Of a DNA stretch of 32,500 nucleotides, positions 1 to 12,600 are shown piece after piece. The position numbers and the translations under genes were made by a program. The notes below the pieces were generated by a model. That model had not been told where the DNA came from. It worked only from the letters and a program-made list of their open reading frames with translations, and did no database searches. Source of the stretch: Branchiostoma floridae (taxonomy: Eukaryota > Chordata > Leptocardii > Amphioxiformes > Branchiostomatidae); the NCBI RefSeq assembly GCF_000003815.2, contig NW_023365730.1, forward strand, positions 525,624 to 558,123, written 5' to 3'. How positions within the stretch are numbered: position 1 is the first letter of the stretch; every line of letters begins with the position of its first letter.

Positions 1-491
1 AGGGTCATGCCGCCTCGCAATCTATAGCTCGCACACTCGTCGTCCGATCGATTTTCGCACAATGTGAGGGGGGTATTATAATGATAACTTTGTTGCACAA
101 CAATTGTACAAGGTACAAAGTATGGCTTATATGTGACAGGGACGGTTTTCAGGTGAAAAATACGCACAACCCTCTGTCTATCTTAAATATGGCCAACCTT
201 CCATCGATACGCCCGAAGATCGTGGATAATGTGACAGGGGTATAAAGAGGCCACCGAATTCCATCCTAGTCTCTCCACCTTTACAGACAGAAAGGAGACT
301 GCTTCTCTCTTAGCATCACACCACACATCACCAAAAATACTTGTCCCTCAAAACGTTTGAAAGTAAATCTCTGTAGGGTTCTCAGATGTAAAGATTGCAT
401 TGTACAAATGTTTTTGACTTACTTGTTTACCTGGATGTCTAACCCTCAAAAACGTACTAGGTCTAAGAATATGTTAAAGAGAGTGACTCAC
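1..491. other. Probable last visible intron of gene 1
   Basis: No cysteine-doublet exon is visible here on the minus strand. The only pattern noted is a plus-strand TATA-like motif at 241-247. Confidence 0.5.
241..247 (+). promoter_or_regulatory. Possible plus-strand TATA box
   Basis: TATAAAG in a GC-flanked setting (GGGGTATAAAGAGGCC). It would place a start near 270, running antisense to gene 1. No convincing coding exon follows within the next few hundred bases, so this may be chance. Confidence 0.22.
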
Positions 492-626
492 GAGCATCAG
501 AGACTGGCTCTTCTTCCTCCTCCTCTTCCAGTTCCTCGATAGGCTCATCATCCAGCTCGCTCAGGTCCTCCATCTCAGAGTCGGAGAACTCGATCTCCTC
601 CAGCTCTTCCTCTAGCTCTTCTTCTT
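492..626 (-). CDS. Gene 1 exon 19: Glu-rich acidic exon before the missing last exon
   Basis: Acceptor TACAG|AA. It encodes mostly Glu/Asp (EEIEFSDSEMEDLSELDDE...). The donor C|GTGAGT at 491-490 is consensus and phase 1, the phase of the anaphylatoxin-like exon following the acidic exon of gene 2. Reading through would reach a stop at 463-465 after 11 more residues (RESLSLTYS end), but no polyadenylation signal follows, so splicing out of the window is favoured. Confidence 0.8.
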
Positions 627-3600
627 CTGTAAAGGACAGATTGAAATATGATTCTCGTCAACAAATATAACAAAGCGTTCTTAGGTATTCTTTGTCAAGG
701 TACAGCCCTCTTCCCCCTAACGACACCAAGATATAATCTCCAAGCAGATCCTAAGGTGCCATGAGATAGTATCAAAGCTGGCCAATGAGTATAGTCGGCC
801 AAAAGCCTCCGGTCGCAAACACACTCCTCTGCCGGCTTTTCATACTATCTTATGCTACCGGAGGATCTGCTTGGAGATTAACCAGTACATTGGACAGGAG
901 CTATCTATTACTCAAAAATCATAACTACTGCATTTCAACATAAGATATGAAAGTAAATCAAACCTAGGAGTTAAGCTGTAGTACCATTGCACGCCACTAG
1001 GGATCTATAATATTCCAAGCATTTTCATCGCTTTGGTGGAGTGCATATCTTAGCAAATGGATGGTTATGTTATGCAGCACGATTGAACTGATTTGCAGAC
1101 ATACGGTAAGCTATATGTATTCTCTATACTATATCATTATTACTATCTCTGTGATAGACCTAAAAGCTAAGTAATTCTATTCATTGTATTTAAATTATAT
1201 CTATGTAAAATGAGTTACATACCTGACGGGATGTCTGGGGTTTGGTTCTTTGTCAGCATACGCGGGTCTTTGTCGAAACCCTGAAAAACAACAACATTGG
1301 TCAGAGGTTCCGTACTAGTATAACATATATGAATTGGTTATACACTATGTGTAACGTCGTTTTTAGGGTATAGAAACCCAATTCCAACCTCCCATCGCCT
1401 TTTACCTCCCCAAAACTTATGTCTCCATTTTTACACCTGGGTGGAGTGAGGAAAGTCGTGCAAAGTGAATTTTCTACGGGCAAAAGATCAGGATAGGTTT
1501 CGTAACCGGGACTTCTTGGCTTTGAGCCAAACATCCAACATTTACGCCACACGACCCCACCATACTGTACTCACCTTCTCCATCTTTTGCTCCAGCCAGT
1601 ACCAGTACTCCTCCATGTAATCAGACAGAACCGGGGTAAAGTCCTTGGAATGGATCTGAATCATAGAAAGAAGGAAAAAACTGATTAAAAAAAACATGTA
1701 GTATGCTGCTGTCAACCAAGGTCAACAAATATCGTCACAATAACCCAACCACCTGTCAACCTAATCTCCAAGCAGATCCTACGATGCCATAAGATAGTAT
1801 CAAAGCTGGCCAAGGAGTATATAGCCGGTCAAACGGGTACCGGCGGTGGATTTGATACTATGGATCTGCTTGGAGATTACTGCCCACCTACCAAAAACAA
1901 TCGCAATCCACTGAACGGTTCTTAGGATGACGTATATAGTATACACCATCCGGACTGCATGTTTAACTCCCCACCCGAAGTCGTGCAACGTGTCTTTCCC
2001 CAATAGCACAATATCCGTAGCATGACAGAACCTGAACCCAGGACCTCTAACGTCTGGGCCAAGCACGTTAAAATCATGCCACAGAAGCTGCAAATTTATA
2101 ATTTGCACGCACTAAAAGTACATGCATGCGGAGCAGTGTCGGACACTTTGGCGATGTCTCCCAAACAGCATGTCTACTTGGCCACCTTATTCAAGAACTG
2201 AGCCCACTCTACAATACGATAATGGTAATCACCTCCTCGTTGTAGTCGACCTTCTCCTGCGCGAAGCACTGGTACTTCTCGTTGATTGACATCTGACAGC
2301 AGGGGTGAGCTGGCTGCAGCTGGGCAGCGAACTTAGGGTCCGTGCTGCAGTACCGGTCCACCCGCTGGCGGCTCTCTTCAGAGATGCAGTTCTTCACCTT
2401 CTGCTCGTCTTCGTTCTGGCAGCACTCCACGAGATTCTGTTGTGGCGAGAAAAAAGTTGTTTTTTTTAATCCAGAGTCTAATAATCCTATGGATAGAGCG
2501 GCGTAAAAATGGGCGGTAGATGACTGAATCGGCCACCCTGGTCCCACCATTCCCAAAGTTGTCGAAACTCTATATTAAGTCGCAAGAACTCTAAGAATTA
2601 ATTTAGAAAATTTTTAAACAACAGCTAGAGCTTAATGTGCAAAGGTTAGGTGCATAGGGTTGTTCAGTATAATATAAAAACTGCTGTCGCCCTGCGTGCC
2701 TGCAATGCTGGTCTGTTACATTTGTACGTGAAAGAGCGGTTACACCGTCTGTACAGAAGCTGACCACAGCGTGTTATTGCGGAAAGGCATCTATACCGGC
2801 TATATGCATACAGATATGGGTACAGTTTACAGATAGTTCAACGTACCATTTTCCGCTGCACCCTCTCGTACCAGTTGTAGAAGACGCCGAACTGGCTCGG
2901 CACATCCTCCTTGGCGGGAGCCTGCCACTTCTTGGTCATCTCACAGTAGCGCCCAATCTGCACAGGCAGACATCTATCGTGTTAACCATGCCTTCATCCT
3001 CATGCATATTAGTCTGTCAATCACTAAGGGCGAAGTACATGTGAAGCAATGTTTTAACGGACCCAGAAATGTTGGAGTTGACAAGAATTAATACTACGTC
3101 ACATTGCCCTACCCCGGGCCCAGCCGGGCTGTTTGGAGAAACGAAAAATTCAAGTCTGTTCTGATAGATATGTTGCACAAAGCATGCTGTTGAATTATTT
3201 CGGGTCCATTTTGTGTTTTTATTTTTGTTCCTCAAAGCCCCCCGGCCAGAAATGTGATGTAAGAGCGCAACCGTTTTAGATTCGTAGTAGCACTAGATTG
3301 TGACTTTCCTTTCGTTTAACGTTTATTTCATTCCTATATTCTATACCTTATTCCTATATTCTATACCTTTCTTTGTATACTTTCAATTGGCCTTCGGGCA
3401 TGGATTTGGTATAAAGTTAATATATTATACATGTAGTATAATGAAAGCATCTGTTAGCTGAAATGTGAGACTTACCCTTTCCGGAATGGCGAGTGCGCGG
3501 GTTCTCCACGGGTTCTTCAGGTCAATCAGGTCCTGCAGGGTGTCGTAGAACTTCTCAAGGTCAGGAGTGAAGTCTGTCTCGTGAACCTCCTCGTCGAACC

Positions 3601-6600
3601 AATATCTGTCAACGCAACGTAACGTTCGTTAAAATCCTTCCCGAACCAAATGGTGCATCAGAAGACGCTCATCCCCGTTTAAACGCAAAACGGGGTATTT
3701 ATTTTAAGTGCATCTTTGCAACACAGCGGTCAAAAAAGATGTACGTTAGCTTTTTTCAGACTTCGTTGTTACATTTACCTATATCGTCTTTTATAATCAT
3801 GTAAGGATAAGGGTAAAACAAAACCTGTCATTGGCGACATCGTGGTGGTAGGCTATCATACGATTCGGATGTCGAAACACTCTCAGACATAGTGTGAAAC
3901 TGGTGGCAACGATTTTAGTCTCAGTCAGCCACTACCGTAACAATACAGCTGAATTTTGCACGTCATTTGCAAGACTGTCACAATGAAGAATGTCTTCTTC
4001 TATTCTTCATGATCAATTCCGTGACCATGTGGTGATTGCAATAGGTTTGTGGCCAGGTTTACTTGTAATTAATGAAAGAACAGAAAAAGCCAGACCTCTC
4101 CTTTTCAAAGCACTCTGCCCGGTGCGAGAGTTACAGACACGTGACCTTACGGATACGTGACGTCAACAATAGGTCAATCGTGCCAGAAAGTTAATGACGC
4201 CCACCCTCACTATTGTACCTCTTACAAAGTAATCCTGTTCTTTGCGAGAGACTCATAGTTTTTTGCCGATATCTGTGGAGATGTCGGGAGGGATCTGGAA
4301 CGTTGGCCGCGGGACACTCGTTGCGCTTGCAGTCATAAACAGCTATATAGCCTAATGAGCCCGCGTTATATGCTAATTAACCCCCCCCCCCCCCCCCCGA
4401 AGTCAGGACACATCTACACGCGCGCGGAAGCTGTCGGGGACCCCTGCTAAGCTATCGGGGACCCCTGCTAAGCTATCGGGCGAATGGTCCGGCCCTTTCG
4501 GGAGAAATTTTCCCGATATCTTAATGGCGATATTGCCGTTCCATCTAGACGCTGAAAAAAATCTGTCAGCGAGAGGTTGTAGGCTCGCCGATATCGGGAA
4601 AAACTGTGTATAGATCGTGCCTAAAAAGTCTTGACTTAAAAGAAACAACAACAGAAAACAGCCACACCTCTCCTGGTCGAAGCACTCTGCCCGGCGGCCC
4701 TCCTCCTCCTCCTGACAGCAGGGGTGGCTCAGTCCGAACTTCCCGTGAGTGGTCAGGTCCTCACGCGCGCACAGGGTCTCCATGTCGGTCTCCTGCTGGG
4801 ATCTAAGGGAAAGACGTTAGAGATAATGTTTTACTTTTCTATTTATTGGTTTGGCTGTTCAGTACGTACAGCCAGGGCTGCCCAACTAGTATGTGGCTGC
4901 TGACAAAAACAGAGATCATGATACAAATGGAATTTGACAACGACATGATACTTATCAATAACAATCTACGTAAGTATCAATAACAAAATAGGGGTGATGG
5001 GAAGAATGGTTACACATATGATGCAAAAAGAGTAAAGGTAAACGCAAGCTCACCTGAAACAGTCTCCCTGCTCCTCACCCTCCATAGAACAACACCTGGA
5101 GACGCCCTCCTTGCGATCCTGAAGTACCTGAGTGGAGAAAGGTAATACTATAATTGTTTATTTCGAAACACAAAATGAAGATGAAACATGATGAAATGAT
5201 CTAACAACAGCTAAAAAATATATTTAACTAAGAGCAGGCATAGAGTTATGGCGCCTTTTTATCAGAAATCTAAGCATTGACTTTAATTGACATTGAAACT
5301 TACCTCTTGGTACTCCTCGTCGAACTGGTGCTTCTCGTGATGATGTCCGAACATGGGGCGTCCTGGGACAGGCTTCTGGGAAAAAAGAAAAAAAAGGAAG
5401 GAATGAATGAATGAAACTTTAATCGAACAAGTTAGAACAATATAACTAAAATCGTGACCATAACTTGTTCAGCACATTGGATATCAAAACAGGAAGTTCC
5501 GCTGCAGTACAAATAGAAGCCGCTAAGGGGCCCCAAATCTATTAATTTCTTCCAATTTTTTGTCACCCCCTAACAACACACCAAGTATCATAAACCAATC
5601 CACCCAGCCATTCCATTGAGTTATCTCGTTGACAAACAAAGAAAGAAACGCTAGTGAAAATACAATATCCGTGAATACTTCATGAAGGTAATTAACAATT
5701 GCATGAATGAATGAAGATAGGAAGGATTGAAGAAGAAGAAGGAAGACATCCTTACCTGTTTATCAGAGCTCTTGTCGAACCTGTGCTGCTCATGTTCGTG
5801 CCCCAGCAGTGCGGGTTTGGCTTCCTCTGCGCTGCGCTGGGTACGTGTCATGGCCATCCCCTCACGGACCTTGTGGGCTGGGGTGGAAGAAATGCATAAA
5901 TGAATTAAGGAATGAATGAAGTATTGAACTAAGAAATCAGTTACTCAACTACTGAACTTATTGTAATTTAAGAGTGAAGTAGGGAAAGTCCTGTAAAGGG
6001 CCTTAACTTTCCTGTATGTATGGGATCCGGGCAAAACACTGTCATTATGCCACATGACCCCACAGTAACTTGATAGCTCAGTTCAAATTAATTAAATCAG
6101 CGTTTCCATTTTCCATTGTGTATTAATGTGCAACTTTTCATACGTAATATTTGTAGTAATCATCATTCATGACACCAAGTTAACCATTAGTAAATGACTC
6201 CAGAAACCCAGCCCTGTAACTCCCGAAATCCTGTCTTATACATTTTGGAAATAAACTTTTAACCCTTTATTTACTGTGCAAGATAACTGTATACATGAGC
6301 TTGTGTATTTTTACCGCAATTCAATCTTTTGGCTGCAAGTGTGATATGTTGTTTGTGATGTCAATATTAAATATATATGGTCTAGCCTTACCCAGCTGCT
6401 TGATCCCCTCAGCGTAACGCTCCGGTTTCACCATGCCGGGTCTCTTGTGCATGGGGCGGGGGCCGCCATGGTGTCCGTGCATGTGCGGGCGGTTACGGTG
6501 CTCCTCCATGCCAGGTCTGCGCATGCCCGGGCGTGGGCCGGGGCGATCTTCCTTCTCCATACCAGGGCGTGGTCTGCGCATGTGCGGACGGCGTCCTTCT

Positions 6601-9600
6601 TCTCCCCTCATACCCGGACGGGGTCTTCGCATGGGCGGACGGGAGTCCTGCATTTCCTCCATGTGTTGGCAGAGGGCGCTGATGCCCTCGGAGTCAGTCT
6701 GCCTGGGAGCGATGAAGCTGGCGGACCTCAGGCAGGTGAAGGGGTTCTTCCTGATGTCACGGAACGCCTCGACTGGGAAAAGGAATAAAATATTATTACA
6801 GGTTCTTATCTGAGAGCTAATCTACAATATGTAATATTGAGATACACAAGCAACTACTCATTGAGGGTTGCTGTTTATATGTTAGTTCTCTTTGGCTTTC
6901 TTAACACAATGCTTTAAGCAGTCAAATTGTATTCCCCTTCTCTCCCTCTTTCTCTCTCTCTCTTCCTCCCTCTCTCTCTGTCTTTCCTTCATATCTCTCT
7001 CCCATCTCTCTCTTTTTCTTTCTCTTGTTTCTCTCTCTTGTTCGCCTGACACCTTTGCCTTGTCTTTTAGTAGGGCCTAGGGAATCTATGATACTTAAGA
7101 TAATCGTATTATAAACTTGAAAGTAAATACTACCAAACAGTAGGGTGTGTTCTTACTGATTCTGTTTAAGTTTAATATCCAAACTCACCGCTGAGAGCAA
7201 TCCGATCCTCGAACATGGAGCCGCGCTTTGAGCCAGGACGAACCATCCTCGGCCTGTTCGTGCCCTCCTCGGGCTTCCTACCGGGGCGCTGCGGGCGGCC
7301 GGCGGGGCGGGGGCGGTTGTCGGGCCGCCGGCGGTCCTGGCGCGCCTCCTTGTGCTCCCGGACATGGGCACGGGCCTTGGTGACACATTCGCTCCTCTCG
7401 TCTCCTGTTAGACAGAAGGACGAAGGTTAAGCAAAAGACATTCAATGGCATGCATGATTTTGGACCACGTCATATGTATGCTCCAAGCAAAAGTCCGGCT
7501 CCAAATGTTTTTTACGTGTTTTATCCTGACAGGGACACATAAAGAAAACAGTACAAAATAGAAACCTCGATAAAAACGCATAAAATACGCATAAAAACAA
7601 CAACCTGGGCCCAACTTCTGCTTGGAGAGTAGTCACATGAGGCCTTCAATCACGTTTTTAACCCGCCAACATGGCACACGTTTAAATCTAATCATAGCCA
7701 CGTCACTACAAACATCCAATCATAAACGGTCATCAGCATATCATATTTCACCTTCGTAACGGCAGCAAAGTCCCATCATGCTCCAGAAGCGCATGCGCTT
7801 TGGTGGGCGGCGACCCAGCTTTCCCTCGGAAGACTTGCACAGCCTGTCGAACTCACCGTCTGGGGAACAAACAAACAAACAAACAAAAAATGAACAAATA
7901 TACGAACAAATAACTAAGAATGTCACAAGAGACGGAAATACAAAATCTATAAAGTAGACACCGTGCATGTATAATTGATGTAGAAAGTACTGAACTGGAG
8001 TGGTTTTAGAATGAAAGCGCCTTGCACCTGACCTGAGAGTGACATTTCATTCGACAAATTTTAAATCACAAATCTTAAATTTCACTTGACAAATACACCC
8101 ATTCCCAAAATAGGTACGTGCTGATAAAAATACATTCCTTCCGCGACAGATATATACCGAACAACTGAGGCAAGAGTAGGAGATCATACCGTCAATGTCT
8201 TTGATGTCTTCCTCTTCGTCGTCCAGTTCCTCTTCCTCAGATTCCGACTCTGGCATTTCGAATTCCTCCTCAGATTCGGGCTCGAACTCTTCGGGCTCGT
8301 ATTCGGGCTCCACCTCGGGGTCAAAGTCCTCGGCGATCTCCTTCACCGCGGTCAGCATTTCTGTTATTAGAAAATAAAAACAACGTTCGTTGATGAAGAC
8401 TAATACAGTGTATATGTTAGTATTAAGAGGAATGCAACTGTAGATTATGTCTTCATTTAGCTGTCATGTTGTTTATTATGCAAGTACTGCTGAGTGATCC
8501 AAGTATTAGAACACACCAGCCATTCATTCATTTAAGGCAAACATTTAAGGTCAAAATCTAGATTCGGAGTATTCAAGTGACATCCGTCTCTCTCTCTCTC
8601 TCTATACATATATATATATATATATATCTCCGCTTCGTGTGTGTGTGCGTGTGTGTCTGTTTCTCTCTGTCTCTGCCACCCTAAATCTCTCTCTCAAACC
8701 AGTTGAGAATTACCTTTCTTTGGCTGGTATTTCTCCAATGGAACCATCTCCATATCCTCTGTAAAAACACATAAGAGATATTTTTATTCACTCCATATGC
8801 AAACAGCAACATGTGACATGTGACAATCTCCTGGTTGGCTTCATTAAAATCCCAAGTTAGAAAAATGTCACCTAGGCAAACAAAATCCTCGACCTTGAGT
8901 TTCTGTTAGATACCCTGGGAATGAGAACGTGGTCTGGACGTCACGTGAGAGTTCTCACCTTTCTCTCCTTCCATCTCGTTCTTGACGTTGACGTCGTCGA
9001 AGTTGACGTCTTCCAGGGCGCACACCGTCTTGGTCAGCGGCCCGTCTTCAAGACGTCCGTCGTCCAGGTAGTACTTGGTCTTGTCCTCAATCACAGTGGC
9101 TCTGGAGTCGGAAGTAACAGATACAGGTAAAGCGTCAGGTAGGTAAAAGGTAAGTGTACAAGTCTCGTGGCCTTTTGAGACCGTCTTGACATTATGTTGC
9201 TATCTACTGTGACTATGATACGATATTGGGAGGCGGAGCACATCACTCAACTGTTGTGATAAAAGTCGTGTTAAGTTCCATTCCCTAGGCATCGAACACG
9301 TGTCCATTAGACTAGTCACTAGCTTGATCATTGTCTCTGCGCATGCGATGTTTCGATGCTAAAGAAACTGAAGCTTGAGAGGCGACGCTGTTTTGCATGT
9401 CTGCATTTGATATGGAATAAAATACATGACTGAGTGTTTCTACTTAATTATTTAACGACGCACACTGCGATATCATTATGACTTACCTGAAAGTGACACA
9501 GCCGCAAGGTGGCGCTTTCCATGTGATGGGCACCTTGACGGTCGGCTCGTCCTTGCTGTTGACCAGAACGTTGCAGTGCTTCACTTCCTTCACACCCTTG

Positions 9601-12600
9601 TGGTACGCCTTCAGCTTTCCCGCCGTGCACTTCGCGTCATCTGACGTCACGCTGACGTGGAAGCCGCGGAACATCCGGGATCTGTCGTTGCTGCGCAGGC
9701 CCACTGGAGGATGTGAATAATTGGGAGAAAAAAAATTTTAAAAATTAATAAAGAAATACTTTTTCTAAGGCAACAACAACCATGGGGGGCCTCTTCCACC
9801 ACCCAAACGTTTTGATGTAAGGCTGAATTTTTATAATATTAATAACCTAAGTTTATTACCAAGTTCATACAATCACGAAACATACTTTTTCTTGTGTTTA
9901 TCATCATCATTTTTTTAGATCTTGGACGTTTTTTGCCCGAACAGGTACAGTGCACCTTGCTATATTGTCGAGAAAGTGTATATTGAGTAAGACAAGTGCT
10001 GGACATGTAGTGAGAGGTGCAGATAATCAGGTCCATGCTAATTGACCTTTGTAACAAAGAGGTCAAAAGTTGAAATCATCAAGGTAACACGCATTTTACG
10101 TGTGTGTGCTCAAGTGGTAAATGGTTGGACTGTCAACATTGTGACCTGTGCATAACCAAGCACAGATTATTTGCATAATCAGAATACTAGGACTAAGTAC
10201 TTCATGGAGATAGATATGAGGTTCCCGAACTCTTTTTTAGCACAGCGTTTCACTTATGCCCAGGAAATAATATCATCCATCGTCCTTATTTGTAACTATC
10301 TCATAAGACATAACATACAAAACATCAGAAGTAATAACCGCCTTACGTGTGTGGGTCTCCAGCGGCTTGAAGCCTTCCTCCGCCTCAAACAAATCGAACT
10401 GGTAGAGCGGCTTTCCCTCCGAGAGCTCATTGTAGGTCTTCTCGGCGCCACCCTTCGCCAGCTCCGAGGGGTAGCGGTCAGGGCACTCGTGGTGCTTCTC
10501 TGGGTGGCGGGAGGGAAGAACGATACATTTTATGAGACACATTTTATGTCAAACTGCTCTTTCTATAATCAAGAAAGAAAAAAGCTGTTCAAAGAAGCCA
10601 TCAAATTCCATCCAAACTTTCTCACATTCACTAACAAAAAGAAAGCAGGAAAAGACATCCAAGTCAACCTTTTAACATCACTAAACTACACTAAACCTAC
10701 ACATAATACAAAAAGTGGGATCTTTCGTCTTCCACTGTCTTCGAAAAAGGAGTCGAACCCAATAACCCAGGATCTAGAGTTAGCTTTTACTAGTTTTAGA
10801 CTAGAGTAGACACTTGTGTTATTGTATTTTACACTGTTTGAAACTATGTTACCTGCAATTAGCCCACGGGCAAGAATTTGCAATAAACTTGATATTAATG
10901 CATGAAGGAATGGATGAATGAATGAATGAAGTAATGAAGAAAGGGATTCTTATGCATTACAGGATTTTGTTTTATTTGTTTATTTGATTTTGAATCTATT
11001 CATTCATGAGAAGCTCAAATCGACCGGCAGGCCGCTTTTGATGATGTCAAGGTTACAGATTGAGTGAGGGTTACAGATCATTTCGTTGTTTTTCTAATGG
11101 TTTCTATAAGTAAATTAATGTTATGCTTACCGTGCCGTGTTTTTTTAGCGTTCTGATCTAGAGCGGCGGATTAACAATAATCGCCTAATAATCTCAACTG
11201 TGTTTTGTCGACATGTTTTTGCTGGTTGGTTTTTATATTCATGTATTCATGTAATTTACAATTAGCCTCCAGGCATGAAGTTGTTATTTGTTAAACCGCG
11301 ACCTTTGCACCGCCCCGTGAAATCGCGTTGATCACACATTTCAACCAGAGGTTATTACAGGCTCCGGTTGTTTTTTTAAGTTTTTTTTCAGTCGTTTTTA
11401 TCGGATTTTCTATTTTGTATTCTATCTTGCTGTGTCAAAGTTAGGTTTTGACTTAACAATACAAAATAGAAAGCCCGATAAAAACGACTAAAGAAAACAT
11501 TAAAAAAACAACCGGAGCCTATCATTAAACCTCTGGTTGGAGAGTACATTGTTCACACAACTCACCCTGTGTAAACCCCACACCATCGTGCCAGCGGTCT
11601 GTTTGACGACAAAACAACTCGAGTGGAAAGATCGATTTTCTGCGGCGGAGGTGAGAAGATTAAAGTCCAAAAGTAAAGTAACCTGTGGGGTGTTTTGTGG
11701 TCATCTCAAAGCAGATGTTCGAACGCGCGATTATGCAACATTTATTATGCCATGCCAGTACAATTTGCCTTGTATTCCACATGTGGATAGTGAAAAAAAA
11801 AAAACAATTGCGCACCGCTAGACTAGAGACGGTCATGGCAACGTAGAAAATGTCGTAAAAGATTAGCGAAAGAATTACTAACTCCTTGATAACTCTAAAC
11901 GATTCGTTCGCTTATGCTTTTACTTAGTACAACTCGGTCTTAATTGAACCTCTTGATTAATGACACCACTTTCGTGAAGATTTAGGGATTGTGAATGATG
12001 CAATAGTTAATGACATTGTAATAAGACCACAAAAAGTCGGGTAAAGAAATTGAAAATTTTCTAATACCAAACGTTGCGTCATCTTCTTGAATAACGTTAT
12101 TTACTTCTTCCTTTAGCCAGAGTTTAGGCAAACCGTGTCATGTGGTACCTGGTACGGCGCTGACCGGAAGTTTGCGTCATCAAAAAGTCATGAACTTTGC
12201 GCAGCTCGTAAGGATGCGAAATTTACAAATGTACGTGACCGCAACCATGTTCACACTTTCAGTCCACCTTTGAAACGGTATAAGAACTGATTTAGCTTTA
12301 TCATCATGACAATGCACTTTACCCGGCAATGTGCTTTTAGTATTCATGAATGGTTAAAGTCACGATTGATCTTCCGTTGCCGTTGACGTAGGTGCCAATG
12401 AATACAACAAACAGGACCTATTGTCATGCTAAGCTTGATAGGATTTTGTTTATCTCTTCCGATAATGAATATTTTGGCTATTGTTGTTGATGCCGAAAGC
12501 CTCCAAGTCAAATGCTAATTGAAGTTGTTTGCCTTGGCTAATTGGCATTTGAGTGTGGAATAACAGGAGAATAGGGTGTGAATTATTCGTTGGGCCCCGG

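Noticed and set aside
463-491. Stop codon reached by reading past gene 1 exon 19
   Set aside because: The donor at 491-490 is a strong consensus in the phase used by the paralogue, and no polyadenylation signal follows the stop on the minus strand within the window.
8195-8377. Serine-run open frame on the plus strand
   Set aside because: It is the antisense of the acidic exon 6. GAG/GAA codons read backwards give Ser and Leu runs. The same holds for 21921-22223 opposite gene 2 exon G.
10100-10155. tRNA-like stretch (GCTCAAGTGGTAAATGG, TGGACTGTCAA)
   Set aside because: It resembles the 5' half of a tRNA, but there is no T-arm with GTTCRA and no closing acceptor stem. I could not support a tRNA or a SINE.
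10171-10809. 212-codon open frame on the plus strand
   Set aside because: It runs antisense through gene 1 exon 2 and then into a LINE tail. There is no sensible start context, and the two parts come from different sources.
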